Assembly (NCBI GenBank): GCA_023301405.1
Contig: JALZUX010000060.1
Location: 1 to 9,120 of the forward strand
Direction of reading: 5' to 3'
From: Granulosicoccaceae bacterium
GTDB taxonomy: Bacteria > Pseudomonadota > Gammaproteobacteria > Granulosicoccales > Granulosicoccaceae
DNA length: 9,120 nucleotides
A program made the translations under genes and the position numbers. Numbering within the stretch: the first letter of the stretch is position 1; the number at the start of each line of letters is the position of its first letter. Below, one piece after another: positions 1 to 6,470 of the stretch. The notes under the pieces are model-generated. The model worked only from the letters and a program-made list of their open reading frames with translations, did not search any database and was not told the DNA's origin.

Positions 1-92
1 GACAGCCACCTAGATGGTAAATAGGTAAAAGACTCTGGCACTTGAGGCAATGTTACTACCTGTTATTTCAGGACAACAATTAAAGTAGAGTT

Positions 93-836
93 CTACGGTG
101 AGAATTTCTGGCTGAGTATGTAAGCAACCAGTGATTTACGTTCTTCAAGCGTAAAAGTACTTTTCCAAGCGGGCATTTTTCTAAAGCCGTTGGTGATTCT
201 GTTAAAGACAAAGTCTGGTTTGTAGCGTGCGGGAGTTAGTTTTGGAGCCTTGCCCGGATAGGCAGAACTGCCATGGCAGTGGCGGCACTGAACCCACAGT
301 TCACCGCCACTTGCTACAGCGGTGGCGTCAGCTAAATATTCGTCGGTGAAAGCGGGGTCTTCAGTTTCATCATCCGGTGTGATCACCGGCAGGGTAGATG
401 CTTTTATTGCCTCTGTTGAAGCCGCTGCACCGGACTCAGCCTCATAGGCAGGTGAAAATGTAATCAGATAAGACAGCAGGTCTTTGATTTCCTGTTCGCG
501 TCGCAAGCCCTTAAAGCCCATGGTGGTACCGGGGACGTAGCGTGCCGGCCCGGCCAGGAAAATGTATAGGCTTTTCTCATCCCAGTTGAGGCTTTCCTCT
601 TCACCTTTGGCCCGCATGGCAGGTGAAAAGGTCTCGTAGCCCGGTGCTGAACCTGCGGTGCGACCAAACACATGGTTAAGGGTAGGTCCAACGGTGTGTG
701 CTGCACCATCGCCAATAGCGTGGCAGGCCGCGCATTGCTTGAACAACTCTTCACCTTTGACCGGGTTGGGTGCCGCGTGTGCGATATTGATAAGTAGGCA
801 TGAAAAGAGAAGGGTTATAGCGGCAATTGGCTTCAT
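93..836 (-). CDS. Secreted diheme cytochrome c (two class I domains)
   Basis: This 247-residue protein is a periplasmic electron carrier with two covalent heme c sites. Residues 1-21 form a Sec signal peptide ending AHA. The first domain has the heme motif CAACH (35-39) and a likely distal Met ligand in GTTMGFKG (M106). Its surrounding PTLNHVFGRTAG block is typical of cytochrome c2/c550-like proteins. An acidic, Ala-rich linker (about 130-170) leads to a second domain with CRHCH (184-188) and a probable Met ligand in FRKMPAW (M221). The open frame runs 30 codons further upstream, but it would begin at a TTG and bury the signal peptide, so the ATG at 836 was chosen; its ribosome binding site is weak. 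The gene follows a PQQ-type dehydrogenase on the same strand but lies beyond that gene's terminator. Electron acceptance from the dehydrogenase is inference; the diheme cytochrome call itself is firm. Confidence 0.9.
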   Translation of the reverse strand: MKPIAAITLLFSCLLINIAHAAPNPVKGEELFKQCAACHAIGDGAAHTVGPTLNHVFGRTAGSAPGYETFSPAMRAKGEEESLNWDEKSLYIFLAGPARYVPGTTMGFKGLRREQEIKDLLSYLITFSPAYEAESGAAASTEAIKASTLPVITPDDETEDPAFTDEYLADATAVASGGELWVQCRHCHGSSAYPGKAPKLTPARYKPDFVFNRITNGFRKMPAWKSTFTLEERKSLVAYILSQKFSP

Positions 837-979
837 TTTTTCTATTCTCAAGCAGTCTGCTTTATTCATCAGCAAATAATGCTGTCGGCTCTGTAAGGGA
901 GTAGTGGCCGATAAGATAAAGAGCAATACTTTTTTTGCAAATGCCGCCCTAGCGGATATTGGAAAAAAGCACTATCTAA

Positions 980-1007
980 ATGTTAAAGCAGATTAAGCGG
1001 GTGTCAA
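980..1007 (-). promoter_or_regulatory. Candidate sigma70 promoter for the diheme cytochrome gene
   Basis: On the minus strand a perfect -35 TTGACA (1002-1007) is followed after 16 bases by TAACAT (980-985), which matches four of six -10 positions. It would give a 5' leader of roughly 135 bases before the ATG at 836. A weaker, closer alternative (TTGCAA-16-TATCTT, around 913-940) also exists. The presence of a terminator upstream means the cytochrome gene needs its own promoter somewhere in 840-1045. Confidence 0.4.
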
Positions 1008-1045
1008 TGCAACAAGTTATTGGAAATTAGTTGGGTGTTGAATAT

Positions 1046-1082
1046 GGCTAAATAAAGACCGCCCACACATTGTGGGCAGTCT
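1046..1082 (-). terminator. Intrinsic terminator of the PQQ-type dehydrogenase gene
   Basis: An inverted repeat pairs GCCCACA (1061-1067) with TGTGGGC (1071-1077) around a 3-base loop. It extends through one mismatch to AGAC (1056-1059) and GTCT (1079-1082). Read on the minus strand the stem is followed by TTTATTTAG, a U-rich tail. It starts 29 bases after the dehydrogenase stop codon. It should separate that gene from the cytochrome gene. Confidence 0.8.
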
Positions 1083-1110
1083 GAACAGCAGTGTGCAACG
1101 TAAACTTGGA

Positions 1111-2415
1111 TTATTCGGCAGGTACTACTTTGTAAATAGTATCTAAACCGCCAACAGGGCCTGTTGTGATTGAAGTTAATGCAAAAACTTCACCTGCTGA
1201 ATCCTGAGCGAAGGCTAGAACATACGGACGGTCTCCCGGCATGTTAACGACTTCCGTGTCACTTAGATCCCAAGTGCCATCATCGCTTGGTGAACCAACA
1301 AACACCTGGCCTTTCATTGACGCAAATGATTGGCTCCAGTCGCCAAAGATATACTTACCCTGCCAATCTTCTACTGCGCCACGATAAACGTAGCCGCCAG
1401 TAATAGAGATGCCTTTGCAGCCATCTGGTTTGGCTGAGCAGTTGTTGTATTCCATGACGGGTTCAATCAGGCTGGCCGTATCGCAGGCGGCTGGATGATC
1501 ATCAGGGGTGGTGTAATCAAAGCAGTGAGTAGCTTCCATTACGCGCCAACCGTAGTTGCCACCTTTTTCAATGATGTCGATTTCTTCGTAGCTGTTTTGT
1601 TGTACGTCGCCGCACATCAACTTGCCATCACCCATATCGAATGAACAGCGCCACGGATTACGTAAGCCATAGGCCCAGATTTCCGGTTGTGCGTTGTCGT
1701 CGCCAACAAACGGGTTATCAGAAGGTATAGCGTAGTTTTTCCCATCTTCGGATTTGTTGACGTCAATACGCAGAATTTTACCCAAATGAGTCGTCAGATC
1801 TTGGCCGTTGCCTTCGGTTACGTTGTGACCAATGCCCCAGTCATTCGCGTAGCCGCCGTCACCCATGCTGATATAAAGCATGCCGTCAGGGCCGAATCCA
1901 ATCCAGTGTCCATTATGGTTGAACTGTGGCCAGTCCGTTGCTGTGATGATGCGCATAGACGCGGGGTTAGCAACGTTAGGGTCGTCAGAAGAGACGGTGA
2001 ATTCTGCGACCGTGTTGGTGTGGTCCCACCAGAATTGCTTACCCAGATCGTTATCAAAATCTAAAATTCCACTGAACGCGACATAGAACTTGCCGTTGGA
2101 TTTGTAGTCGGGATGGAAAGCCAGGCCCAATAATCCGCGTTCATCAAAGTCAGAAAATTGCTTTACGATTAAATTACGAATATCAAGAAATGGTGTGGCT
2201 TCTAGTTTTCCCTCGGCGTTGATGACGCGCACCCGGCCAAATTGCTCAATGACAAATTGCCGGTCATCGCCATCGGGTTGAACCATGGCAAGTGGAGAGT
2301 TTAAGCCGGTAACGTAAGGTTCGAGTTTGATCTTTACCGCTTCAGCTTGGGCGTTTGCGCCAACAAACAGAGCTGCGCTCATGGCTGTCGCGATCAACAG
2401 TTTATTAAACTGCAT
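1111..2415 (-). CDS. Secreted PQQ-dependent sugar (aldose-type) dehydrogenase, GSDH family
   Basis: This 434-residue protein belongs to the soluble PQQ-dependent aldose/glucose dehydrogenase family, a six-bladed beta-propeller that oxidises aldoses in the periplasm. Residues 1 to about 23 form a signal peptide (ANA/QAEA region). Family landmarks appear in order: GLLGLAFHPDY (about 105-115), NHNGHWIGFGPDG with the candidate catalytic base H167, YISMGDGG, LGKILRID, the PQQ-contacting YGLRNPWR (R252), GGNYGWR, and ITGGYVYRG...WQGKYIFGDW near the C-terminus. Six or so cysteines in the second half (for example NNCSAKPDGCKG) could form disulfides in the periplasm. The start at 2415 is preceded by a strong Shine-Dalgarno; the longer frame would begin at TTG and is rejected. 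The natural substrate cannot be read from the sequence, and the family also contains members of unproven activity. PQQ synthesis genes are not in the window. Confidence 0.88.
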   Translation of the reverse strand: MQFNKLLIATAMSAALFVGANAQAEAVKIKLEPYVTGLNSPLAMVQPDGDDRQFVIEQFGRVRVINAEGKLEATPFLDIRNLIVKQFSDFDERGLLGLAFHPDYKSNGKFYVAFSGILDFDNDLGKQFWWDHTNTVAEFTVSSDDPNVANPASMRIITATDWPQFNHNGHWIGFGPDGMLYISMGDGGYANDWGIGHNVTEGNGQDLTTHLGKILRIDVNKSEDGKNYAIPSDNPFVGDDNAQPEIWAYGLRNPWRCSFDMGDGKLMCGDVQQNSYEEIDIIEKGGNYGWRVMEATHCFDYTTPDDHPAACDTASLIEPVMEYNNCSAKPDGCKGISITGGYVYRGAVEDWQGKYIFGDWSQSFASMKGQVFVGSPSDDGTWDLSDTEVVNMPGDRPYVLAFAQDSAGEVFALTSITTGPVGGLDTIYKVVPAE

Positions 2416-2423
2416 TGTTTTTT

Positions 2424-2430
2424 CCTCCGG
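2424..2430 (-). promoter_or_regulatory. Strong ribosome binding site deciding the dehydrogenase start
   Basis: The minus strand reads CCGGAGG then AAAAAAC before the ATG at 2415. This is a near-perfect Shine-Dalgarno at good spacing. It fixes the start at 2415, directly before the signal peptide, rather than 30 codons upstream. Confidence 0.85.
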
Positions 2431-2500
2431 GTTGTTTGGGACAACTTCGTGTATAAGCAAGGAGTCCAGTGCGTGCTTGGCACGGTATACGAGTATTAAA

Positions 2501-2513
2501 CGCAATAATTGCG
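2501..2513. promoter_or_regulatory. Palindrome upstream of the dehydrogenase gene, possible operator
   Basis: CGCAAT, one base, ATTGCG is a perfect 6-bp inverted repeat about 85 bases upstream of the dehydrogenase start. A 5-bp hairpin (CGTGC/GCACG, 2472-2484) lies nearer the gene. The palindrome sits where the promoter must be, between the idi terminator and the start codon. No convincing -35/-10 pair was found. Its role as a regulator binding site is a guess. Confidence 0.25.
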
Positions 2514-2560
2514 AATAAAAACCGAATACACGAGTAACGCTACCACATGATTGGTTCCGT

Positions 2561-2594
2561 TAAAAGATAAAAATGCATGCGAATGCATGCATTT
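2561..2594 (-). terminator. Intrinsic terminator closing the ebo-idi transcription unit
   Basis: AAATGCATGC (2571-2580) and GCATGCATTT (2585-2594) form a perfect 10-bp stem with a GAAT loop. On the minus strand the stem runs into TTTTTATCTTTTA, a U-rich tract. It lies about 57 bases after the idi stop. There is no equivalent T tract in the plus direction and no plus-strand gene nearby, so it is assigned to the minus-strand operon. Confidence 0.8.
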
Positions 2595-2650
2595 AGAAAC
2601 GAGCGTTTGCTGCGGTGCGCAGGGGTGTGGGTAGGACGAGGTGGTGTGTG

Positions 2651-3238
2651 TCAGGCGAGCAAGGCGTTGATCATATCCCGGTGATCGCTCATATAAATTT
2701 TGAACCATTCAGTAAATGTGTGTGGCCGCTTTTCTATTTCTTGAAGTATCTCAGCCACAGTAAGCCACTGGGTAGCATCGACTTCAATAGGATTAAAAGC
2801 GTGGATATTGTTGTGCTCGTTGTGCGTCCCGTGGAAGCAGTGCACGTGTTCGTTCTCATACAGATCACCCACTTTGGCGTTATAATCTATTAGCCCGAAC
2901 TGTTGTAACGGTACTTGCCAACCCAGTTCTTCGTTTAGCCTTCGTTGTGCGCAATCGTCTACTGATTCACTCCAGCGCGGGTGAGAGCACACGGTGTTAG
3001 CCCATAGCCCGGCAGAGTGATACTTGGTTTTGGCGCGACGCTGTAACAGTAAGCGATCATTGTCGAACACAAATATAGAGATCGCAACGTGTCGAACATT
3101 GCTAATGTGCGCTTCAAGTTTATCAATGGCATAAAAACTATTGGTATCAAGGCTATCGATCGCGATGATTTTTTCATGCAAGCCTATATCTTGAAGCGCG
3201 CTTTGAGGTGCTGCATCTATCATGCTATCTCTAGTCAT
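2651..3238 (-). CDS. idi: Isopentenyl-diphosphate delta-isomerase, type I
   Basis: The 195-residue product is a Nudix-fold type I IPP isomerase, which interconverts isopentenyl and dimethylallyl diphosphate in the cytoplasm to feed isoprenoid synthesis. The catalytic Cys is C84 in NTVCSHP and the catalytic Glu is E130 in YENEH. The metal ligands of the family are H44, H50, H86, E128 and E130. The stretches HVAISIFVF, LLLQRRA, KYHSAGLWAN and CAQRRLNEELGW are classic for the family, and the length is normal. The start at 3238 overlaps the eboB stop as ATGA, implying translational coupling. A second ATG at 3223 (M6) with a weak AGAG upstream is the alternative start. It is the last gene before the operon terminator. 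Idi is dispensable in bacteria using the DXP pathway, so its place inside an ebo unit is suggestive of extra DMAPP demand (inference). Confidence 0.93.
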   Translation of the reverse strand: MTRDSMIDAAPQSALQDIGLHEKIIAIDSLDTNSFYAIDKLEAHISNVRHVAISIFVFDNDRLLLQRRAKTKYHSAGLWANTVCSHPRWSESVDDCAQRRLNEELGWQVPLQQFGLIDYNAKVGDLYENEHVHCFHGTHNEHNNIHAFNPIEVDATQWLTVAEILQEIEKRPHTFTEWFKIYMSDHRDMINALLA

Positions 3239-4161
3239 TCAATAATCAGGTTGTTGGCGTTGCGTTTTACAGCGCTATCCTGAACCAGTGGTTCGCGGCC
3301 GCCACGAAGAATAGAATTACCTTCATAAACAGTACGCTGGTCAATCGCGGTTGGATTAAGCCAATCGTCTTCGTGCATCTGGCCGCTCTGTCCATAAGCT
3401 GACAGTGCATTTTGGTAACAGACCAGTTGGACTTGTTCCTCAGGGATGCCGCGCTCAAGTGCAAGTTTTGCTGTTTTCGCAACACCTAAAGGCTCTGAAA
3501 TCCCCCAGTCGCAGGCAGAGTCAACCATGATACGTTCTGCGCCGTATTCGGTCAGAATGTCCACCATACGCGAGTTCCCCATCTTGGTAGACGGATAAAT
3601 TGAAAAAGCCGCCCAGTAACCACGATCCAATACTTCCCGCACGGTTTCTTCGTTGTTGTGATCAACAATAATTTTAGTCGGATCCATGCCGTGTTCTTCG
3701 CAGACATCCATTGATTTAGAAGTACCACGTTTTTTGTCCCGGTGCGGGGTGTGGATCATGACGGGTAAATCAAGCTCTTTGGCAAGCTCAAGTTGCAGGC
3801 GGAAATACTTGTCTTCAAGTGGTGTTTGCTCATCATAGCCAACTTCACCAATGGCCACTACGCCTTCTTTAAGTGCAAAGCGGGGCAGTATGTCCATCAC
3901 GGCTTCGGCGAGTTCTTCGTTGTTGGCTTCTTTGGAGTTAAGCCCTACGGTGCAGTAATGCCGTATGCCGAATTGACCGGCTCTGAAGCGCTCAAATCCT
4001 ATGATTGCCGATAGATAATCTATATAAGTGCCAACATGTGTGCGAGGTTGGCCAACCCAGAATGAAGGCTCAATAACCGCCACAACACCGGCGGCAGCCA
4101 TGGCTTCGTAGTCGTCGGTGGTGCGGGAAATCATGTGGGCATGAGGATCAATAAACATCAT
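3235..4161 (-). CDS. eboB: EboB, TatD-like metal-dependent hydrolase
   Basis: This 308-residue protein is a TatD/amidohydrolase-superfamily TIM barrel of the EboB branch. Visible metal-site residues are HxH (H7, H9) in IDPHAHM, E106 in GEVGYDE, H137 in MIHTPHRDK, H168 in VDHNNEE and D214 in VDSACDW. The blocks SRTTDDYEAMAAAGVVAVIE, GQPRTHVGTY, GIRHYC and the C-terminal YEGNSILRGG match my memory of EboB proteins from cyanobacteria and other ebo carriers. About 45 residues follow the barrel end (YGQSGQM), longer than plain TatD nucleases. Two adjacent ATGs (4161 and 4158) could start the gene; AGGTG at 4169-4173 is 7 bases from the first, which also overlaps the eboA stop as ATGA. A reading frame continues 42 codons upstream inside eboA but has no family similarity. 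The substrate is unknown. Confidence 0.87.
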   Translation of the reverse strand: MMFIDPHAHMISRTTDDYEAMAAAGVVAVIEPSFWVGQPRTHVGTYIDYLSAIIGFERFRAGQFGIRHYCTVGLNSKEANNEELAEAVMDILPRFALKEGVVAIGEVGYDEQTPLEDKYFRLQLELAKELDLPVMIHTPHRDKKRGTSKSMDVCEEHGMDPTKIIVDHNNEETVREVLDRGYWAAFSIYPSTKMGNSRMVDILTEYGAERIMVDSACDWGISEPLGVAKTAKLALERGIPEEQVQLVCYQNALSAYGQSGQMHEDDWLNPTAIDQRTVYEGNSILRGGREPLVQDSAVKRNANNLIIE

Positions 4162-5069
4162 GAGGTAGCACCTGATTGTTGCAGTAGTTCTTTGCTGATA
4201 GCGTCCCACGTTAAGGTGCCATTGGCAATATGAGAAGCTGTCTGCGGGTACGATGCCAGAAGATCCTGTGCTCTTTGATCGGGGCATTGGCTCAATGCAA
4301 GTACGCCGGCCCGGTGTTCAATGCTAGTTTTTGACTCTGCAACACGTTGCAGATCATCGATCATTGTGTCTTTGGCAAAAGGCCCGACGCAGCGCCACAG
4401 TTCAATAGTGACCGGTCTTGTGGCCGCCCATCGTTCGTGTGCATAGTCACACAAAATGGTGGCTAATTCTTCGTTGGCGCGCTTGTCTAAACCTTGGATT
4501 GGGGCTAGCGTACTGTCAATGAACAGAGCCTTAAGTACCATATGGTTCCAGCGATTTTCGTCAAAATGGGTTGCCGGATAAGGATTATGGTGAGCAATGG
4601 CCTCGAACACAGCGCGCATGTTGCTTCGCAGCCCTTCGCCAATAAGTTTGTCCAACTTGTCGCTGTGTGGGTACAGCGCAATACCGCTGTACAACGCGAT
4701 TCCTTCGGCAAGGTCTGCATTGCGACACAGGTCAACGATGGTGTCTTGAAAATTTTCGTCATTTTCATCTGCAAGGCGGCATAAGACAGCAATTCGCGCT
4801 GCCGTATCAATGCTCCATGTTGACGGGTCCCACCCCGACACAAGCTGGTCTGCGGCAAGGAGATCTGCGTCTGATAAATCAAGATCGGCTCGCCCGAGTT
4901 TGCGTGGTATCAGCCCAAGGGTAATGTGCAACTCGCGATCAGAGTTTGACGTTAGTATTTTTTGCCACTGAGACTTCAGCCACTCAGTATGTTCGTTGCT
5001 GATTCTTTGGCTGAGCCAATACTCAAGCAGTTCTGCAGCTTTGATTGTCATGGGCTGGTGTCTATCCAT
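4158..5069 (-). CDS. eboA: EboA-family protein
   Basis: The 303-residue product matches the EboA family, soluble alpha-helical proteins of unknown biochemistry encoded in ebo clusters. The diagnostic part is residues 133-231: YPHSDKL, GEGLRSNMRAVFEAIAHHNPYP, FDENRWNHMVLKALF, IQGLDKRANEELA, CDYAHERWAATRPVTIELWR and CVGPF. The N-terminal third is less conserved, and no signal peptide or membrane helix is seen, so a cytoplasmic location is likely. The start at 5069 lacks a clear ribosome binding site. The internal ATG at 5051 (MTIKAAELL) is a real alternative because a short upstream ORF ends on it as ATGA. The stop overlaps eboB by 4 bases. EboA has been named with metabolite traffic in cyanobacterial work, but its reaction is not known. 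The assignment rests on recognised sequence blocks plus the eboD and eboB neighbours. Confidence 0.87.
   Translation of the reverse strand: MDRHQPMTIKAAELLEYWLSQRISNEHTEWLKSQWQKILTSNSDRELHITLGLIPRKLGRADLDLSDADLLAADQLVSGWDPSTWSIDTAARIAVLCRLADENDENFQDTIVDLCRNADLAEGIALYSGIALYPHSDKLDKLIGEGLRSNMRAVFEAIAHHNPYPATHFDENRWNHMVLKALFIDSTLAPIQGLDKRANEELATILCDYAHERWAATRPVTIELWRCVGPFAKDTMIDDLQRVAESKTSIEHRAGVLALSQCPDQRAQDLLASYPQTASHIANGTLTWDAISKELLQQSGATS
4169..4173 (-). promoter_or_regulatory. Ribosome binding site of eboB inside the eboA end
   Basis: AGGTG on the minus strand lies 7 bases before the ATG at 4161 and 10 before the ATG at 4158. It supports re-initiation at the eboA/eboB overlap and slightly favours the first ATG. 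Confidence 0.5.
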
Positions 5070-5122
5070 AAAGTGCGCGAAGCAAGGGTTTGCTCAAGTG
5101 AGTGAAGTTTCACCTGTCGCAT
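5048..5122 (-). other. Possible 24-codon leader ORF overlapping the eboA start
   Basis: On the minus strand an ATG at 5122 opens 24 codons (peptide begins MRQVKLHSL, ends WIDTSP) and stops at TGA 5050-5048. That stop overlaps the in-frame eboA ATG at 5051 as ATGA, the same junction style used at the two downstream gene borders. It has no clear Shine-Dalgarno; AGGTGA lies 13 bases upstream, inside the hairpin region. It may be chance, or a coupling or attenuator leader. No similarity to any known peptide was recognised. Confidence 0.2.
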
Positions 5123-5139
5123 GAAGGTGAAAATCACCT
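5102..5139 (-). promoter_or_regulatory. Mutually exclusive hairpins in the eboD-eboA gap
   Basis: The central segment AGGTGAAA (5125-5132) can pair with TTTCACCT (5108-5115) as an 8-bp stem with a 9-base loop. Its first six bases can instead pair with TCACCT (5134-5139) as a 6-bp stem with a 3-base loop. The two structures share bases and cannot form together. A third small repeat, GTGAA/TTCAC (5102-5113), overlaps the first. There is no following U tract, so this is not a simple terminator. An attenuator or translation switch for eboA is inferred only from geometry. Confidence 0.4.
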
Positions 5140-5154
5140 GCCTGAGCCGCAGTA

Positions 5155-5176
5155 GTGTTCGCACACGGACGAACAC
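5155..5176. repeat. Inverted repeat in the eboD-eboA gap
   Basis: GTGTTCG (5155-5161) and CGAACAC (5170-5176) are perfect 7-bp arms around 8 bases. The repeat lies 40 bases after the eboD stop on the transcribed strand and lacks a T run. It could be a stabilising 3' stem for the eboD message or a binding site. Confidence 0.45.
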
Positions 5177-5215
5177 CAGTTAGCCCGTAGCGCATTGAAT
5201 AATGCCTGAATGTTA

Positions 5216-6436
5216 TCAAGCGTGGCGGTTTTTCAGCCATTGTATGCTTTGCGAGACCAGTTCGTCATCCATCTTGTGTACCTCGATACCTTGTCCCAGC
5301 TTTTCTAGTAAGGTGATGGTGAGCGCGCCGCCCAGGTGTTCGCGAAATTCAGTCAGGCCGCGAAGTATTTCGGGCTCTCCGTCAGAATTCTTAGTTTCAA
5401 GCCCGGCGTGCCACAGCTTAAAACCTAAATGTTCAAGTAGAAAGCACACGCGCTCGTCGTCTCCTTCAGCAAGCAGCCCGCACACCACTGAGTAGCGAGT
5501 ATCCAGTGCTAAGCCAATGGCAACTGCTTCCCCGTGACGTAAATGATAGCGGGTCAGGGTTTCCAGCTTGTGGGCAGCCCAGTGTCCGTAGTCTAGCGGT
5601 CGTGCGCTACCTGATTCAAATGGGTCGCCGCCATGTGCAATCTGTTGCATGTGCAGCTCAGCGCATCTTTTTATCATGTATTTCATGGCGTCTTCTGTGA
5701 AAACTGCCAGTGCGTCAGCATTGAGTTCAAGCCATTGGTAAAAGTTTGCATCACGAATCAGTGCAACTTTTACAGCTTCTGCCATGCCGGAAATTTTATC
5801 GCGTTGCGAAAGTGAGCGGATGAAATCGTAATCGTTAAGCACTGCAAACGGTGGCGCGAAGGTGCCGATGTAGTTCTTTTGCCCAAACAGATTCACGCCA
5901 TTTTTTACACCCACACCTGAATCGTTTTGCGATAACACGGTGCTAGGTATTCTGATGTGGCGGATACCACGGTGAGAGGTGGCAGCCACTAGTCCAGCTG
6001 CATCAAGCAGGGCGCCGCCACCAATAGCAATCATATAAGAGTGGCGATCAATGTGGTGATCGGCCAGTACTTTTTGCATTTGCTCTATAAAATGCAGCTC
6101 AGCCTTGATTTTTTCTCCGCCTGGTATAATGACCGGAGCGGTAACAAGCTCGATGGAGTCAGCGTAATGATCAGCGTAGTGTTGTATCTCTGTTGCTAGT
6201 GCAGGCTTGGCTTGCAATAGTCCATCGTCCACAAAGACAACAACACGGTGACGTTTTTTGGGTTCAATGCGGGTCAGTGTTTCCAGCAATACCGGATTTT
6301 CAGTGCTGAAAAGCTTGTCTGTGAAATGAACCGGGTATTCGTATGGCACAGAAAAACGCTGCCATGATACTGTGCCAGACATATTCTTGTTATTTGTGTC
6401 TGATTCAGCGTCGGTATGCTGCTGTTTTTCTGGCAT
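5216..6436 (-). CDS. eboD: EboD, dehydroquinate-synthase-like sugar phosphate cyclase
   Basis: This 406-residue protein belongs to the 3-dehydroquinate synthase superfamily, NAD- and metal-dependent enzymes that cyclise sugar phosphates. Landmarks are PGGEKIKA (105-112), the NAD-binding GGGALLDAAGLVAA (139-152), IPSTVLSQNDSGVGVKNGVN (163-182, K178) and QKNYIG. The metal ligands are E220 in GMAEAVK, H285 or H289 in DYGHWAAH, and H301 in RHGEAVAIG. All catalytic-type residues are present, so an active enzyme is expected. The family's usual Asn before the GHxxxH block (NLGH) reads Asp here (DYGH). Context points to the ebo branch, not to shikimate AroB: no aroK neighbour, and eboA and eboB downstream. 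The start at 6436 lies about 28 bases after the predicted transcription start and has a poor ribosome binding site. M19 (6382) is an alternative that removes a polar leader. The actual product is unknown. Confidence 0.87.
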   Translation of the reverse strand: MPEKQQHTDAESDTNNKNMSGTVSWQRFSVPYEYPVHFTDKLFSTENPVLLETLTRIEPKKRHRVVVFVDDGLLQAKPALATEIQHYADHYADSIELVTAPVIIPGGEKIKAELHFIEQMQKVLADHHIDRHSYMIAIGGGALLDAAGLVAATSHRGIRHIRIPSTVLSQNDSGVGVKNGVNLFGQKNYIGTFAPPFAVLNDYDFIRSLSQRDKISGMAEAVKVALIRDANFYQWLELNADALAVFTEDAMKYMIKRCAELHMQQIAHGGDPFESGSARPLDYGHWAAHKLETLTRYHLRHGEAVAIGLALDTRYSVVCGLLAEGDDERVCFLLEHLGFKLWHAGLETKNSDGEPEILRGLTEFREHLGGALTITLLEKLGQGIEVHKMDDELVSQSIQWLKNRHA

Positions 6437-6470
6437 GATTGGTTGGTGCTTCGTTATATTTATCCGTAAT

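Noticed and set aside
837..926. N-terminal extension of the cytochrome frame up to 926
   Set aside because: The frame would start at TTG without a good ribosome binding site and would place the signal peptide 30 residues inside the protein.
1687..2064. Plus-strand ORF of 125 codons inside the dehydrogenase gene
   Set aside because: It is antisense to strongly conserved family motifs, has no recognisable domain, and is typical of a shadow frame.
2416..2505. N-terminal extension of the dehydrogenase frame up to 2505
   Set aside because: It would start at TTG, while the ATG at 2415 has a near-perfect Shine-Dalgarno and directly opens the signal peptide.
4162..4287. N-terminal extension of the eboB frame into eboA
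   Set aside because: The extra 42 residues show no family similarity, and the ATGA junction with its ribosome binding site marks the start at 4161/4158.
5155..5176. Intrinsic terminator after eboD
   Set aside because: The 7-bp stem has an 8-base loop and no U-rich tract follows on the minus strand, and eboA has no good promoter after it.
5216..6436. Housekeeping aroB (shikimate pathway dehydroquinate synthase)
   Set aside because: The sequence blocks are divergent from AroB and the gene is followed by eboA and eboB, with no shikimate neighbours. It is kept as a superfamily assignment only.
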